A stretch of 64,000 bases of DNA, from assembly GCA_947488625.1 (NCBI GenBank), contig CANKZR010000001.1:310001-374000 (forward strand), written 5' to 3'. The notes beneath the pieces were generated by a model. That model did not search any database, had not been told where the DNA came from, and saw nothing but the letters and a program-made list of their open reading frames with translations. The translations under genes and the position numbers were made by a program. Origin of the DNA: an uncultured Sphingomonadaceae bacterium. GTDB taxonomy: Bacteria > Pseudomonadota > Alphaproteobacteria > Sphingomonadales > Sphingomonadaceae. Shown in pieces: positions 34,475 to 43,137 of the stretch (position 1 is its first letter; the number at the start of each line of letters is the position of its first letter).

Positions 34475-35107
34475 TTATTTCCCGGCAGCAGCTTCACCGC
34501 GACCGGCGGCCACTTCGTCAAGCTCTTCGAGGATTGCGCGATGAGCCGAGGGATCGGTAAGTTCACGATCGGGGATGTCACCATCCTCCATCATGCTGGA
34601 CAAGGCTGCGCGGGCACGGCCCACACGGCTCTTGATCGTACCTACCGCGCAGCCGCAGATGTTCGCAGCTTCCTCGTAGGAGAAGCCACCGGCCCCAACC
34701 AGCAGCAGCGCCTCGCGCCGTTCCGGCGGCAAGGTGAGCAGCGCCCGATGCAGATCCGAAAGGTGAAGCGGCTCTTCCTGGCCAGCTGGTGCCGTCAGGA
34801 TGCGCTCGGCCACCGTCTCGTCATATTCACCGCGAAAGCGATTGCGGCGCATGTCCGTAAGGTAGGCGTTGCGCAGAATCACGAAGGTCCATGCTCGCAT
34901 GGAAGTGCCCGGTTCAAAACGCTCCTGCGCGGCCCATGCCTTCAGCAATGCTTCCTGCACCAGATCATCGGCCATGTCCGGTCTGCCGCAAAGACCACGC
35001 GCGAAAGCGCGAAGATGCGGGACGACTTCGGTCAGCTCGCGTTTGAAATCGCGCTTGTCCTCGGCGCTGCGTTCGGGCAGCTCGCGTTTTTTCTGATCCT
35101 TGCTCAT
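34475..35107 (-). CDS. ecfG: General stress response ECF sigma factor EcfG
   Basis: The 210-aa sigma factor has region 2 (FARGLCGRPDMADDLVQEALLKAWAAQERFEPGTSMRAWTFVILRNAYLTDMRR) and region 4 (LPPERREALLLVGAGGFSYEEAANICGCAVGTIKSRVGRAR) typical of EcfG. It directs RNA polymerase to GGAAC-N16/17-CGTT promoters and is held by NepR until PhyR is phosphorylated. The start overlaps the nepR stop (ATGA). An ideal EcfG promoter precedes nepR, implying autoregulation. Confidence 0.95.
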   Translation of the reverse strand: MSKDQKKRELPERSAEDKRDFKRELTEVVPHLRAFARGLCGRPDMADDLVQEALLKAWAAQERFEPGTSMRAWTFVILRNAYLTDMRRNRFRGEYDETVAERILTAPAGQEEPLHLSDLHRALLTLPPERREALLLVGAGGFSYEEAANICGCAVGTIKSRVGRARAALSSMMEDGDIPDRELTDPSAHRAILEELDEVAAGRGEAAAGK

Positions 35108-35286
35108 TTGCCCTCGTCTTGATCGAGTTGCGAGAGCAAGTTCTTGAAAGAATCAGGAAGTGGCTCATCCACCACGGAATTGTAGAGCTTCTTCAGACCA
35201 CCGGCCCACTCTGGATCCTTGGCTTTTATTTTATCTTGATTTTCGAGGCCCTTGCGCGGGCCATTTTCGTCTTTTGACGATGACAT
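35104..35286 (-). CDS. nepR: Anti-sigma factor NepR
   Basis: The 60-aa protein has a Lys/Asp/Asn-rich N-terminus and the conserved core LKKLYNSVVDEPLPDSFKNLLSQLD, the two helices that bind either EcfG or the sigma-like domain of PhyR. It is four-base coupled to ecfG. The usual neighbour phyR is not found in this window. Confidence 0.93.
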   Translation of the reverse strand: MSSSKDENGPRKGLENQDKIKAKDPEWAGGLKKLYNSVVDEPLPDSFKNLLSQLDQDEGK

Positions 35287-35386
35287 GAGTTGTGTTTTTC
35301 CCGTCGTCCTACAGATTGCCGCGCCTACGATCCTCGAATTTCACCGAGGCGGCAATCCAAATTTTCATCAGGTTGCGTGTGAGTGC

Positions 35387-35411
35387 GGAACGAAACGGGT
35401 GGCTTCCGGTT
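35387..35411 (+). promoter_or_regulatory. EcfG-type promoter for the histidine kinase gene
   Basis: On the plus strand GGAAC (35387-35391), 16 bases, then GGTT (35408-35411), one base off CGTT. It overlaps the nepR promoter almost completely in the opposite direction, so polymerase can occupy only one at a time. Confidence 0.65.
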
Positions 35412-35413
35412 CC
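35389..35413 (-). promoter_or_regulatory. EcfG-type promoter for nepR-ecfG
   Basis: On the minus strand GGAAC (35413-35409), 16 bases, then CGTT (35392-35389) match the EcfG consensus perfectly. The -10 lies about 100 bases before the nepR start. Confidence 0.8.
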
Positions 35414-35528
35414 CCGCATGTGGGATTGATTATGTCGCGAGGTTTGCATTCTGGCAATGCCCCGGACTATGCGGCTTGGAACGGGGTCGGCCCTGTTCTG
35501 AGTGACCATTTCCGGTCGAGGAGTTGAT

Positions 35529-37214
35529 TTGCAGCAGAAGGTCAGTCGACGCAGCAGGACGAAGCGCTGGTTGATGCGCTATCCGCGGGCGATGCCGCTG
35601 GGCATTTTCGTGCTTATTGCCGCGATCACGATCCTGTCCATTTTCGCGATCGAGCGCGGTGAGCACGAGCGTCAGACTGCGCAGATAAACGCCCGCGCGA
35701 CGGCCATCGCTTCTGCTCTGGAAAGGCGGGCGAATGCCAGCAGTGCCTATCTGCGTGCCGGGGCTGCGCTGCTTTCCACCATGGACGAGATCCCGGCGGA
35801 CGATTTCCGTCGTTTCGTATCGGAATTGCGGCTGGATGCCGATTATCGCGGCGCCGAAGGTATCGGTTGGGCCAAGGTCGTACGTCCATCCGAAATAGAA
35901 GAATTCGAAGCATTGCTGGCCGAGGAAGCACCGGGTGAGGCGCAGCTTTACCCGCCCATGGATGGAAGCCAGCCCTTTTCGGTACCGGTCACCTATCTGC
36001 AGCCCGACACCGAACGCAACAGGCGGGCGCTGGGGTATGACATGTATTCCGAAGCGCAGCGTCGCGAAGCCATGGTGGAGGCAGAGGCAACCTCGCGCCC
36101 CACGGCAACCGACGCGATCGTCTTGCAACAGGAAGGTGAGGAGGACGCGCCGGGCTTCCTCATCTATATGCCAGTGTTCGAAGCCGGTGCCGGCGGCCGG
36201 ACGCTGAAAGGCTATATCTATTCACCCTTCAATGCCGGAGATTTCCTGCAAAGCGCGCTGGAACTGGAAGATGCGGGCAATTATGGCGTGCGCCTTTACG
36301 ATAGCGACGATGGCGAGGGTACTCTGCTGGCCACGACGTTCGGAACCGATACGGATAATCGCGACACGACTACGAAAACCGTCACGATCGCCAACAACCC
36401 ATGGCGCCTGGCCGTCAGCATAAACGATAATCCCGGCATCTCGGGCCTTTCGATGGCGACCCTGATCTTCGGACTGCTGGTGGCGAGCCTGCTGATGCTG
36501 CTGGTACGCATGCTGACGCAGCAGGCCCAGGAAGATGAAAGCGCGCTCGCCTGGTTCGAAGAGCAGGCATCAATCCGCAACTCGCTGACGCGGGAATTGA
36601 ACCACCGGGTCAAGAATACGCTGGCGAACGTTCTTTCCATCATCGCGCTGACACGCCGACGTGCCGACGATGTCGAGGATTTCGCGACCGGTCTGGATGG
36701 CCGGATCCGCGCTCTTTCCGCGACCCACGACCTGCTGACCCAGTCGGACTGGGGGTCCACTCCCGTCAAAGCCGTCATCGACGCCGAGCTGTTGCCCTAC
36801 GCCCAGGACGAGGATCACGCGCTCGAATTGCTTGGCCCCGACGTTGAACTCGCGCCCAACGATGCGCTTTCGCTGGGCCTCGCCGTGCACGAACTGGCTA
36901 CCAATGCGTCCAAGTACGGCGCGTTGAGCCAACCCGGGGGAAAGCTGAGCGTGCACTGGCGGCTGCTTTCGCAAGACCTGGTTCGCGTCGAATGGCTGGA
37001 GCGCGGCGGGCCGCCGGTCAAGCAGGAGCGTACACGCGGCTTTGGCACGGACCTGATCGAGCGAATTGTCGCGCACGAACTGCGCCATCCGGTGGAACTG
37101 GATTTCGACCCCGAGGGCGTGCGCTGCGTCCTGCTGATACCGGTGCGCCGCCCCAGCGAGTTCATGATCCGCGCAAACCGCAAGGCCGCAGCGGCGGATA
37201 CGGACGATAGCTGA
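35529..37214 (+). CDS. CHASE-domain sensor histidine kinase (HWE/HisKA_2 type), general stress linked
   Basis: The protein (about 561 aa from the TTG at 35529, which has GAGGAG upstream; GTG 35502 is an alternative) has a membrane helix (MPLGIFVLIAAITILSIFAI), a periplasmic CHASE-like sensor domain with GIGWAKVVRPSE and GFLIYMPVF, a second helix (ATLIFGLLVASLLMLL), then a cytosolic kinase with RELNHRVKNTLANVLSII (phospho-His) and a C-terminal ATPase (VHELATNASKYGALS, GFGTDLIERIV). This is the class that feeds PhyR. Its place divergent from nepR-ecfG suggests a PhyK-type role. Confidence 0.88.
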   Translation: MQQKVSRRSRTKRWLMRYPRAMPLGIFVLIAAITILSIFAIERGEHERQTAQINARATAIASALERRANASSAYLRAGAALLSTMDEIPADDFRRFVSELRLDADYRGAEGIGWAKVVRPSEIEEFEALLAEEAPGEAQLYPPMDGSQPFSVPVTYLQPDTERNRRALGYDMYSEAQRREAMVEAEATSRPTATDAIVLQQEGEEDAPGFLIYMPVFEAGAGGRTLKGYIYSPFNAGDFLQSALELEDAGNYGVRLYDSDDGEGTLLATTFGTDTDNRDTTTKTVTIANNPWRLAVSINDNPGISGLSMATLIFGLLVASLLMLLVRMLTQQAQEDESALAWFEEQASIRNSLTRELNHRVKNTLANVLSIIALTRRRADDVEDFATGLDGRIRALSATHDLLTQSDWGSTPVKAVIDAELLPYAQDEDHALELLGPDVELAPNDALSLGLAVHELATNASKYGALSQPGGKLSVHWRLLSQDLVRVEWLERGGPPVKQERTRGFGTDLIERIVAHELRHPVELDFDPEGVRCVLLIPVRRPSEFMIRANRKAAAADTDDS

Positions 37215-37254
37215 TCGGTGGACGGTCGGGGCGACCGCCTATAAGAGACACGCC

Positions 37255-38019
37255 ATGTCGGTACGGCGTCTTCTGGGAGCAAAAGCGGCTATCATGTGCT
37301 GCGCCCTACTGACATCCTGCGCTCCTGCACAGGAGGAGGGGCCGGTAGTGCTGGCGGCTGCCAGCATGCAGGAGGGCCTGGCCGCCGCCGCTGAACGCTG
37401 GGCCACCGAGGAAGGGCAGCCTCGACCCGTCCTTTCCTTCGCCTCGAGCGCGGCAGTAGCGCGGCAGGTGGACGAAGGCGCGCCTGCCGATCTCGTGGTG
37501 GTTGCAGATGATCGCTGGATGGACTGGCTTGCATCGCGCGATGCCCTGAAAGGATCCCCGGTGCCGCTGGTCCGCAATGCCCTGGTCGCAGTGGTACCGC
37601 TGGGTAAGGAAACCCCGGTAAGCCTTGCCGCCTTTGCCGGCGATGAAGGTGCGGGACGGCTGGCTATGGGAGAGCCCGATAGCGTTCCGGCGGGCGAATT
37701 CGCCAGAGCAGCATTGCAGACCATGGGCCTGTGGGAGGCGCTCTCCGCGCGTCTAGCACCCGGTGACAATGTACGCGCATCGCTTGCGCTTGTGGAGCGC
37801 GGAGAAGCCGCGATGGGCATCGTCTACGCCAGCGATGCTGCCGCCAGCGACCGCGTGCAGGTGGCGGAGCGGATAGCGCCAGCAATGCACCCGCCAATCA
37901 TCTACTATGCCGCGCGCCTTTCCGGGTCGCAGCATTCACATGCGCAGGACTTCCTTGATTACCTCGCATCTTCGGAAGGAAAGCAGGCAATCGCCGAACA
38001 TGGTTTCACCCTGCCGTGA
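37255..38019 (+). CDS. modA: Molybdate ABC transporter substrate-binding protein
   Basis: The 254-aa protein has a lipoprotein-like signal ending LLTSC (C22), then VVLAAASMQEGL, FASSAAVARQVDEGAPADLVVVADDRWMDWL and MGEPDSVPAGEFAR, the oxyanion-binding pattern of ModA. It should capture molybdate (or tungstate) in the periplasm for ModBC. The GTG of modB overlaps its stop. Confidence 0.93.
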   Translation: MSVRRLLGAKAAIMCCALLTSCAPAQEEGPVVLAAASMQEGLAAAAERWATEEGQPRPVLSFASSAAVARQVDEGAPADLVVVADDRWMDWLASRDALKGSPVPLVRNALVAVVPLGKETPVSLAAFAGDEGAGRLAMGEPDSVPAGEFARAALQTMGLWEALSARLAPGDNVRASLALVERGEAAMGIVYASDAAASDRVQVAERIAPAMHPPIIYYAARLSGSQHSHAQDFLDYLASSEGKQAIAEHGFTLP

Positions 38020-38705
38020 CCGGGGCGGAGTGGACCATTGTCGCACTGTCGCTCAAGGTCAGCATCGTCGCCGTGCTGGTGACCATGCCGATTGCCTATG
38101 GTCTTGCATGGCTGATTGCGCGGCGTCGCTTTCCGGGCCGCATGCTGCTGGATGCGCTGGTTCATCTGCCGCTGGTCCTGCCACCGGTCGTCACCGGATG
38201 GCTGCTTCTGATCCTGCTGGGGCGCAATGGAGCGATCGGCAAATGGCTGCATGATGTGCTGGACATTACCCTGGTATTCAACTGGACCGGTGCCGCCGTA
38301 GCGGCGGGCGTTATGGCTTTGCCGCTGATGGTACGCGCGATGCGCCTGTCGATAGAGGCTGTCGATCGGCGGCTGGTGGGCGCTGCGCGCACGCTGGGGG
38401 CATCGCCATTCCACGCGTTTCTCACGATCACGCTGCCGCTCAGTCTGCCGGGAATCGCTGCGGGTGCCATGCTGGGATTTGCCCGGTCTCTGGGAGAATT
38501 CGGGGCGACGATAACCTTTGCTGCAAATATCGCCGGCGAAACGCGCACATTGCCGCTGGCCATTTATACCGGTTTGCAGGTGCCCGGCTCCGAAGGCGCG
38601 GTCGCGCGGCTGGCGGTGATCGCCATCGTCCTGTCTTTAGGTGCGCTACTGGCGTCCGAATGGCTGGTGCGCAGATCACAGGGGGCGCGCGCCCATGTCC
38701 TATGA
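38016..38705 (+). CDS. modB: Molybdate ABC transporter permease
   Basis: The 229-aa permease has five to six membrane helices and the ABC-permease EAA loop AARTLGASPFHAFLTITLPLSLPGI, followed by GFARSLGEFGATITFAANI, which is diagnostic of ModB/CysT permeases. It starts at a GTG within the modA stop (GTGA) and overlaps modC by 11 bases. Confidence 0.93.
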   Translation: MTGAEWTIVALSLKVSIVAVLVTMPIAYGLAWLIARRRFPGRMLLDALVHLPLVLPPVVTGWLLLILLGRNGAIGKWLHDVLDITLVFNWTGAAVAAGVMALPLMVRAMRLSIEAVDRRLVGAARTLGASPFHAFLTITLPLSLPGIAAGAMLGFARSLGEFGATITFAANIAGETRTLPLAIYTGLQVPGSEGAVARLAVIAIVLSLGALLASEWLVRRSQGARAHVL

Positions 38706-39363
38706 AATAGCGCCCCTTGAAACTGCGTCTTTCGAAATCGACCTGGATATGAGCGTGGACGATCACACTTTCGCGCTGGAGTTCGGCTCCAACGCCAAGC
38801 TGACCGCGCTGGTCGGCCCGTCGGGCGTCGGCAAGACGAGCACGCTCAATGCCATTGCCGGGCTGTTGCGGCCACGTTCCGGACGCATCGCAGTGGCGGG
38901 CAGGGTGCTGTTCGATAGCGCGGCGGGTGTCGACCAACCGCCTGAACAAAGGCGCGCTGGATATGTCTTTCAGGATGCACGACTGTTTCCGCACAAACGC
39001 GTCGCGGCCAATCTCGACTACGGAGAGAAACTGGCGCCCGACAGTGCGCGCTTCATCACGCGTTCTGAGGTGGTTGAACTGCTGGAGATCGAGCACCTGC
39101 TGGATCGCCAGCCGCCAACGCTGTCGGGTGGCGAAGCGCGCCGCGTTGCCATCGCGCGCGCCTTGCTGTCAGCCCCGCGTTTCCTGTTGCTGGACGAACC
39201 TCTCGCCTCGCTGGATGAAAGCCGCGCCGAGACCTTGCTGACGTTGATAGAACGGCTGCGCGACGAGCTGGACCTGCCGATGCTGCTGGTCAGCCACTCG
39301 ACTGCGGAAGTGGAGCGGCTGGCGGGCCGGGTGGTTGCGATGGCACCGCCCGGCAGATCCTGA
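38695..39363 (+). CDS. modC: Molybdate ABC transporter ATP-binding protein, short form
   Basis: The 222-aa ATPase has Walker A GPSGVGKTST, Q-loop VFQDARLFPH, signature LSGGEARRVAIARAL, Walker B FLLLDEPLASLD and the switch His in LLVSHS. ModC proteins are normally about 350 residues because of a C-terminal molybdate-binding Mop/TOBE domain, which is missing here, so substrate feedback on transport is probably lost. It converges on the molybdoenzyme gene with an 18-base gap. Confidence 0.92.
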   Translation: MSYEIAPLETASFEIDLDMSVDDHTFALEFGSNAKLTALVGPSGVGKTSTLNAIAGLLRPRSGRIAVAGRVLFDSAAGVDQPPEQRRAGYVFQDARLFPHKRVAANLDYGEKLAPDSARFITRSEVVELLEIEHLLDRQPPTLSGGEARRVAIARALLSAPRFLLLDEPLASLDESRAETLLTLIERLRDELDLPMLLVSHSTAEVERLAGRVVAMAPPGRS

Positions 39364-39381
39364 AGAACCAGTCCTGAAAGC

Positions 39382-41583
39382 TCAGGCGAAAACCGCCCGA
39401 TCGATCGGAAGCGAGCGCACCCGCTTGCCGCTGAGGGCGAACAGGGCGTTGGTCAGCGCCGGGATCACTGGCGGCAGGGCTGGCTCGCCAAGGCCGGTAG
39501 GCGCGTTGTCGGACAGGACCCACTCCACATCGATTTGCGGGGTCATGGGCATGCGCGGCAGCGGGTAATTGTGGAAGTTGGACTGCTTGGCGGCACCGCC
39601 TTCGATTTCCACCGCCAGTTGCATGGCCTGCCCCAACCCGTCGATGATGGAACCTTCCACCTGATTGAGCGCGCCGAAGGGGTTTATGATCTGGCTACCA
39701 ACATCGCCGGCTACCCAGACCTTGTGCACGACGGGATTGTTCCGCGAATCCAGGCTGGCCTCCACCACTTCGGCGAAATAGCCCATGTGGCTGTAATAGA
39801 ACCCGAAGCCCAGGGCATGGCCATCGGCCACCGGCTCACCCCACCGGGCCATCTCCATGACCTTGCGGGTTACGGCCTGCAGGCGGGGCGCGGAGAAACC
39901 GGGTTGTGAGCCCATGAAGCCTTGCGTCGGCGGTTCGGGAGCTACGCCGTCGGTCAGTTCCAGCATCAATTGAGGCAAGTCCTTGCCGGTGGCGTGCGCC
40001 ACCTCGTCGAGGAAGCTTTGCATAACGAAGGCCAGCGCGTTGGACGTCGGCGCCCGCAGTGCGCCCATCGGCACGGCAGTCGCCAGTTTGGTCTGCTCGA
40101 ACTTCAGGTTATCGACGTACTTGGCGGGAAATTCTTCTGCCGGCATGGCAGCCGGGTTGTATGCGCCATCTCCCAGGTCGAAGGTAACGAAGTGATCAGC
40201 CCAACCGGTCAGCGTGCCTTGCGCGTCGACGGCAGCGCGCACCTTGTGCCAACCGGCGGGGCGATAGAAATCGCTGCGCAGGTCGTCTTCACGGCTCCAG
40301 ATCAATTGCACAGGCGTACCGGGCATTTCCTTCGCGATGGCGGCGACCTGCACCATGTAATCGTTGTTCAACCGCCGTCCAAAACCGCCGCCCATGCGGG
40401 TGATGTGGACTTTGACGCGGTCGGGCTCCATCCCGAGATAACCGGCAACGGCCTGCTGTCCACCCTGCGGCGTTTGCGAAGGCGCCCACATTTCCATGGT
40501 GCCGTCTTCGTGCATGAGGGCGGTGCAGTTCATCGGCTCCATCGCCACGTGGGCTAGGAACGGGTAGCTGTATTCGGCTTCCAGCACGCGGTCCGCATCG
40601 GCAAAGGCGGCATCGACGTCGCCCTGGGCAGCGAACACCTCGCCGCCGGAGCCTGACTTCCATGCTTCTTGCGCCGCCTGCGCATATCCTGCGGAAGAGT
40701 GGCTTTCCCATTCGCCCGCGTCCCATTGCGGGGCCAACGATGCGCGCGCCCTGTTGGCGAGCCACCAGTTGTCGGCGATCACGGCGATGCCTTCCACAAG
40801 CTGCACCTGCGGATTGGCGGCGATGGTGAACGCGTCGATCACGCCGGGCTGCGCCTTGGCGGCATCGAGATCGGCGGATTTCAATGTCGCGCCGAAAACC
40901 GGCGCCCGCTCGAACGCGGCATAGACCATCCCATCAAGCTGTGTATCGACACCGAATATTGGTTCTCCACGCACAATCCTGGGGCTGTCCACACCGCCTA
41001 TGGCTCGGCCAATTATACGAAAATCGTTTTGGTCCTTCAGCGTCAGGCTGGCAGGATCGGGCACCGCCATCATGGCGGCATCGCTGGCCAGTTCGCCGAA
41101 CGTGGCAGAGCGGTTGGTGCCGGGCTGAACGACGCGGCCCGGATCTGTCGCAAGGCTGGCAGCGTCCACGCCCCAGCGCTGCGCGGCAGCAGCCATCAGC
41201 ATGGCGCGCGCGGCTGCGCCTGCCTGGCGCATGGGTATCCAGTTCATCGGCGTGGCAAAAGAACCGCCAGCCAGTTGCGGACCGTACTTGGCCGCATCGG
41301 TCAAGCCCTGTTCCACGGTGACGCTATCCCAGTCGGCGTCCAGTTCCTCCGCAATCAGCATGGGCAGCATGGTCTTGATACCCTGACCTATTTCAGGGTT
41401 CTTGCCGATAATGGTAACGGAATTGTCGGGGTGGATCGTGATGAAGGCGTTCAGGTCTGCCGGACTCGATACCGCAGTCGCGCGTCCCGCCATGGGGAAG
41501 GTGGCGGCAAGAGCAAAGCCGCCCCCGGCAACGGCGCTGGCTTTGAGCAAGGTGCGACGCGAAAGCTGAACGGTGTCAGGCAT
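39382..41583 (-). CDS. Molybdopterin-binding aldehyde/isoquinoline oxidoreductase large subunit (IorB-like)
   Basis: The 733-aa protein starts with a twin-arginine signal (SRRTLLKASAVAGGGFALA), so it is exported folded. The body has xanthine-oxidase-family molybdopterin motifs: GKNPEIGQGIKTMLPMLIAEEL, GGGFGRRLNNDYMVQ, PMGALRAPTSNALAFVMQSF and a C-terminal GLGEPALPPVIPALTNALF with the catalytic Glu. It pairs with the small 2Fe-2S subunit upstream; no FAD subunit is present, as in IorAB and membrane aldehyde dehydrogenases that pass electrons to cytochromes. Substrate unknown. The adjacent modABC would supply molybdenum. Confidence 0.9.
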   Translation of the reverse strand: MPDTVQLSRRTLLKASAVAGGGFALAATFPMAGRATAVSSPADLNAFITIHPDNSVTIIGKNPEIGQGIKTMLPMLIAEELDADWDSVTVEQGLTDAAKYGPQLAGGSFATPMNWIPMRQAGAAARAMLMAAAAQRWGVDAASLATDPGRVVQPGTNRSATFGELASDAAMMAVPDPASLTLKDQNDFRIIGRAIGGVDSPRIVRGEPIFGVDTQLDGMVYAAFERAPVFGATLKSADLDAAKAQPGVIDAFTIAANPQVQLVEGIAVIADNWWLANRARASLAPQWDAGEWESHSSAGYAQAAQEAWKSGSGGEVFAAQGDVDAAFADADRVLEAEYSYPFLAHVAMEPMNCTALMHEDGTMEMWAPSQTPQGGQQAVAGYLGMEPDRVKVHITRMGGGFGRRLNNDYMVQVAAIAKEMPGTPVQLIWSREDDLRSDFYRPAGWHKVRAAVDAQGTLTGWADHFVTFDLGDGAYNPAAMPAEEFPAKYVDNLKFEQTKLATAVPMGALRAPTSNALAFVMQSFLDEVAHATGKDLPQLMLELTDGVAPEPPTQGFMGSQPGFSAPRLQAVTRKVMEMARWGEPVADGHALGFGFYYSHMGYFAEVVEASLDSRNNPVVHKVWVAGDVGSQIINPFGALNQVEGSIIDGLGQAMQLAVEIEGGAAKQSNFHNYPLPRMPMTPQIDVEWVLSDNAPTGLGEPALPPVIPALTNALFALSGKRVRSLPIDRAVFA

Positions 41584-42049
41584 CAACCGTCTCCCCGTCC
41601 CGTGCGACCTTGGCGATCGCGCCGTGAATACGCTTGTAGCAGGCACAGCGGCAGATATTGCCCTGCATGGCGGCATCGATCTCGCCATCGCTGGGGTTCG
41701 GGTTGTTGGTGAGCAGCGCGGTGGCGTTCATCAACTGACCGGCCTGGCAATAGCCGCACTGCATCACGTCGTCTTCCAGCCATGCTTCCTGCAGGGCCTG
41801 CCCAACCGGGGTCTGCTCCAGCGCTTCCACGGTAGACACCTGCTTTTCGCCAACGGCGGACAGCGGCAGGGAGCACGAGCGGGCGGCCTGACCGTCCACA
41901 TGCACGGTACAGGCGCCGCACATGCCGATGCCGCAACCGAACTTGGTGCCCACCATGCCCAGTTCGTTGCGTAAGGCCCACAGCAGGGGCATGTCGCCGG
42001 GGGCATCAATCTCGCGCGTTTCGCCATTGATGGTGACACGATAGGCCAT
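41576..42049 (-). CDS. 2Fe-2S small subunit of the molybdenum hydroxylase (IorA-like)
   Basis: The 157-aa protein has a ferredoxin-type cluster (C39, C44, C47, C59) and an all-helical second cluster domain (C98-x2-C101 and C133-x-C135 in NICRCACYKRI). It carries electrons from the molybdenum site. It has no signal peptide and probably travels out with the TAT-exported large subunit. The genes overlap by eight bases. Confidence 0.95.
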   Translation of the reverse strand: MAYRVTINGETREIDAPGDMPLLWALRNELGMVGTKFGCGIGMCGACTVHVDGQAARSCSLPLSAVGEKQVSTVEALEQTPVGQALQEAWLEDDVMQCGYCQAGQLMNATALLTNNPNPSDGEIDAAMQGNICRCACYKRIHGAIAKVARDGETVDA

Positions 42050-42212
42050 GACGCCGGTTCCTCCTGTTTTGTCCAAGCAAGCGCAACGAGGGGCCGCGCG
42101 GTTCGACAACGGTTACAGGAGCCGCCGCAAACTGCCAAGCGGGTCGAATAGCGTGGACAGATCGCGCATCTCGATTCGTTTGCCAAAAGTCCGTATCGGC
42201 AGACATATGTCC

Positions 42213-42238
42213 GGAACGTTTCCCGATGTGACGGCGTT
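42213..42238 (+). promoter_or_regulatory. EcfG-type promoter before the Crp/Fnr gene
   Basis: GGAAC (42213-42217), 17 bases, CGTT (42235-42238): a perfect match to the EcfG pattern. The expected start of transcription falls at or just before the annotated ATG, implying a leaderless message or a downstream start codon. Confidence 0.7.
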
Positions 42239-42246
42239 TTTGCGCA

Positions 42247-43029
42247 ATGAGGATGAACTGTGACGAATCGGATTACGGGGTCCGGAAATGTTTCTCTGGC
42301 CGGTCCGATCCCGGCCTTGCGTCCCGGCTCGGTTCCTTCGAAACTAGGTTGACGAACCTTTCGAGTCACGCTTCTACCAAGGAACTCGAGCGGTTGATCT
42401 GTGGCACGCGAACGTTCGAGCGCGACCATTTCGCCGTGACGTCGCGTGGCGACCTTGAGAACATCTTTGTGCTGGAACAGGGCTGGGCCTGCAAGCTGAT
42501 GTACCTTGCTGATGGCCGGCGTCATATCTCGGAATTCTTCGGCCCCGGCGCGATCTGCAACTGGTCGCGACTTTCCGACTTCGAAGAGCAGGACGACATC
42601 CTGTTCAAGGCAGGCGCAAGCGTCTCTTTGCTCGATGCCCCGTCGCTAGGAGACTTGCTTGAAAAAAGGCGAGAGCTGGCAGCAATCATCAAACAGCACG
42701 AAACCGAGCGCAGCAAGCGGACGGCGCAGCGCGTACGTGCGGTGATATCTTCGCCCGCGACGGAAAAACTGCTCTTTTTGCTGCTTGATCTCGACAACGA
42801 GGCGGTGGCTGCCGGACACGATCCCATCTGGATGGATTTGCCGTTCTCGCAGATCGAGATCGGCGACATCCTGGGGCTTACCCCTGTCCATGTCAGCCGA
42901 ACTTTCACCAAGCTCGAAGAGGATGGGGTAATCTCGCGAAACGGACGGCACATCCGCTTTGCCGATGTCGATGGGCTTCGAAAGTCCCTGTCATACAGGC
43001 AATTCTTCGTCTGCCCTCAGCAGAACTGA
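42247..43029 (+). CDS. Crp/Fnr family transcriptional regulator
   Basis: The 260-aa protein has a cyclic-nucleotide-binding-like beta barrel (FVLEQGWACKLMYLADGRRHISEFFGPGAICNW), a long dimer helix and a winged HTH: IEIGDILGLTPVHVSRTFTKLEEDGVISRNGRHIRF. Cys residues near the N-terminus (C5, C15, C52) do not form the FNR four-cysteine spacing, so an oxygen-labile cluster is not clear. It diverges from iorAB, which it may control. The first ATG (42247) is provisional given the promoter position; TTG 42349 is another option. Confidence 0.88.
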   Translation: MRMNCDESDYGVRKCFSGRSDPGLASRLGSFETRLTNLSSHASTKELERLICGTRTFERDHFAVTSRGDLENIFVLEQGWACKLMYLADGRRHISEFFGPGAICNWSRLSDFEEQDDILFKAGASVSLLDAPSLGDLLEKRRELAAIIKQHETERSKRTAQRVRAVISSPATEKLLFLLLDLDNEAVAAGHDPIWMDLPFSQIEIGDILGLTPVHVSRTFTKLEEDGVISRNGRHIRFADVDGLRKSLSYRQFFVCPQQN

Positions 43030-43065
43030 GCAGCCGACGGAATGGTTTGGGGAAGGTATGGGTCG

Positions 43066-43110
43066 CTGGTGCCGCTAAGAGGCTTCGAACCTCTGACCCC
43101 ATCATTACGA
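43066..43110 (-). repeat. tRNA-Thr 3'-half fragment (island junction)
   Basis: These 45 bases match 51206-51250, the 3' half of the intact tRNA-Thr gene including CCA, T arm, variable loop and anticodon-loop side, with two mismatches (43077, 43083). The 5' half is missing. It looks like the distal att site of an inserted segment. Confidence 0.85.
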
Positions 43111-43137
43111 AAGCAAGGAACGGCTGGGTATTCATTC

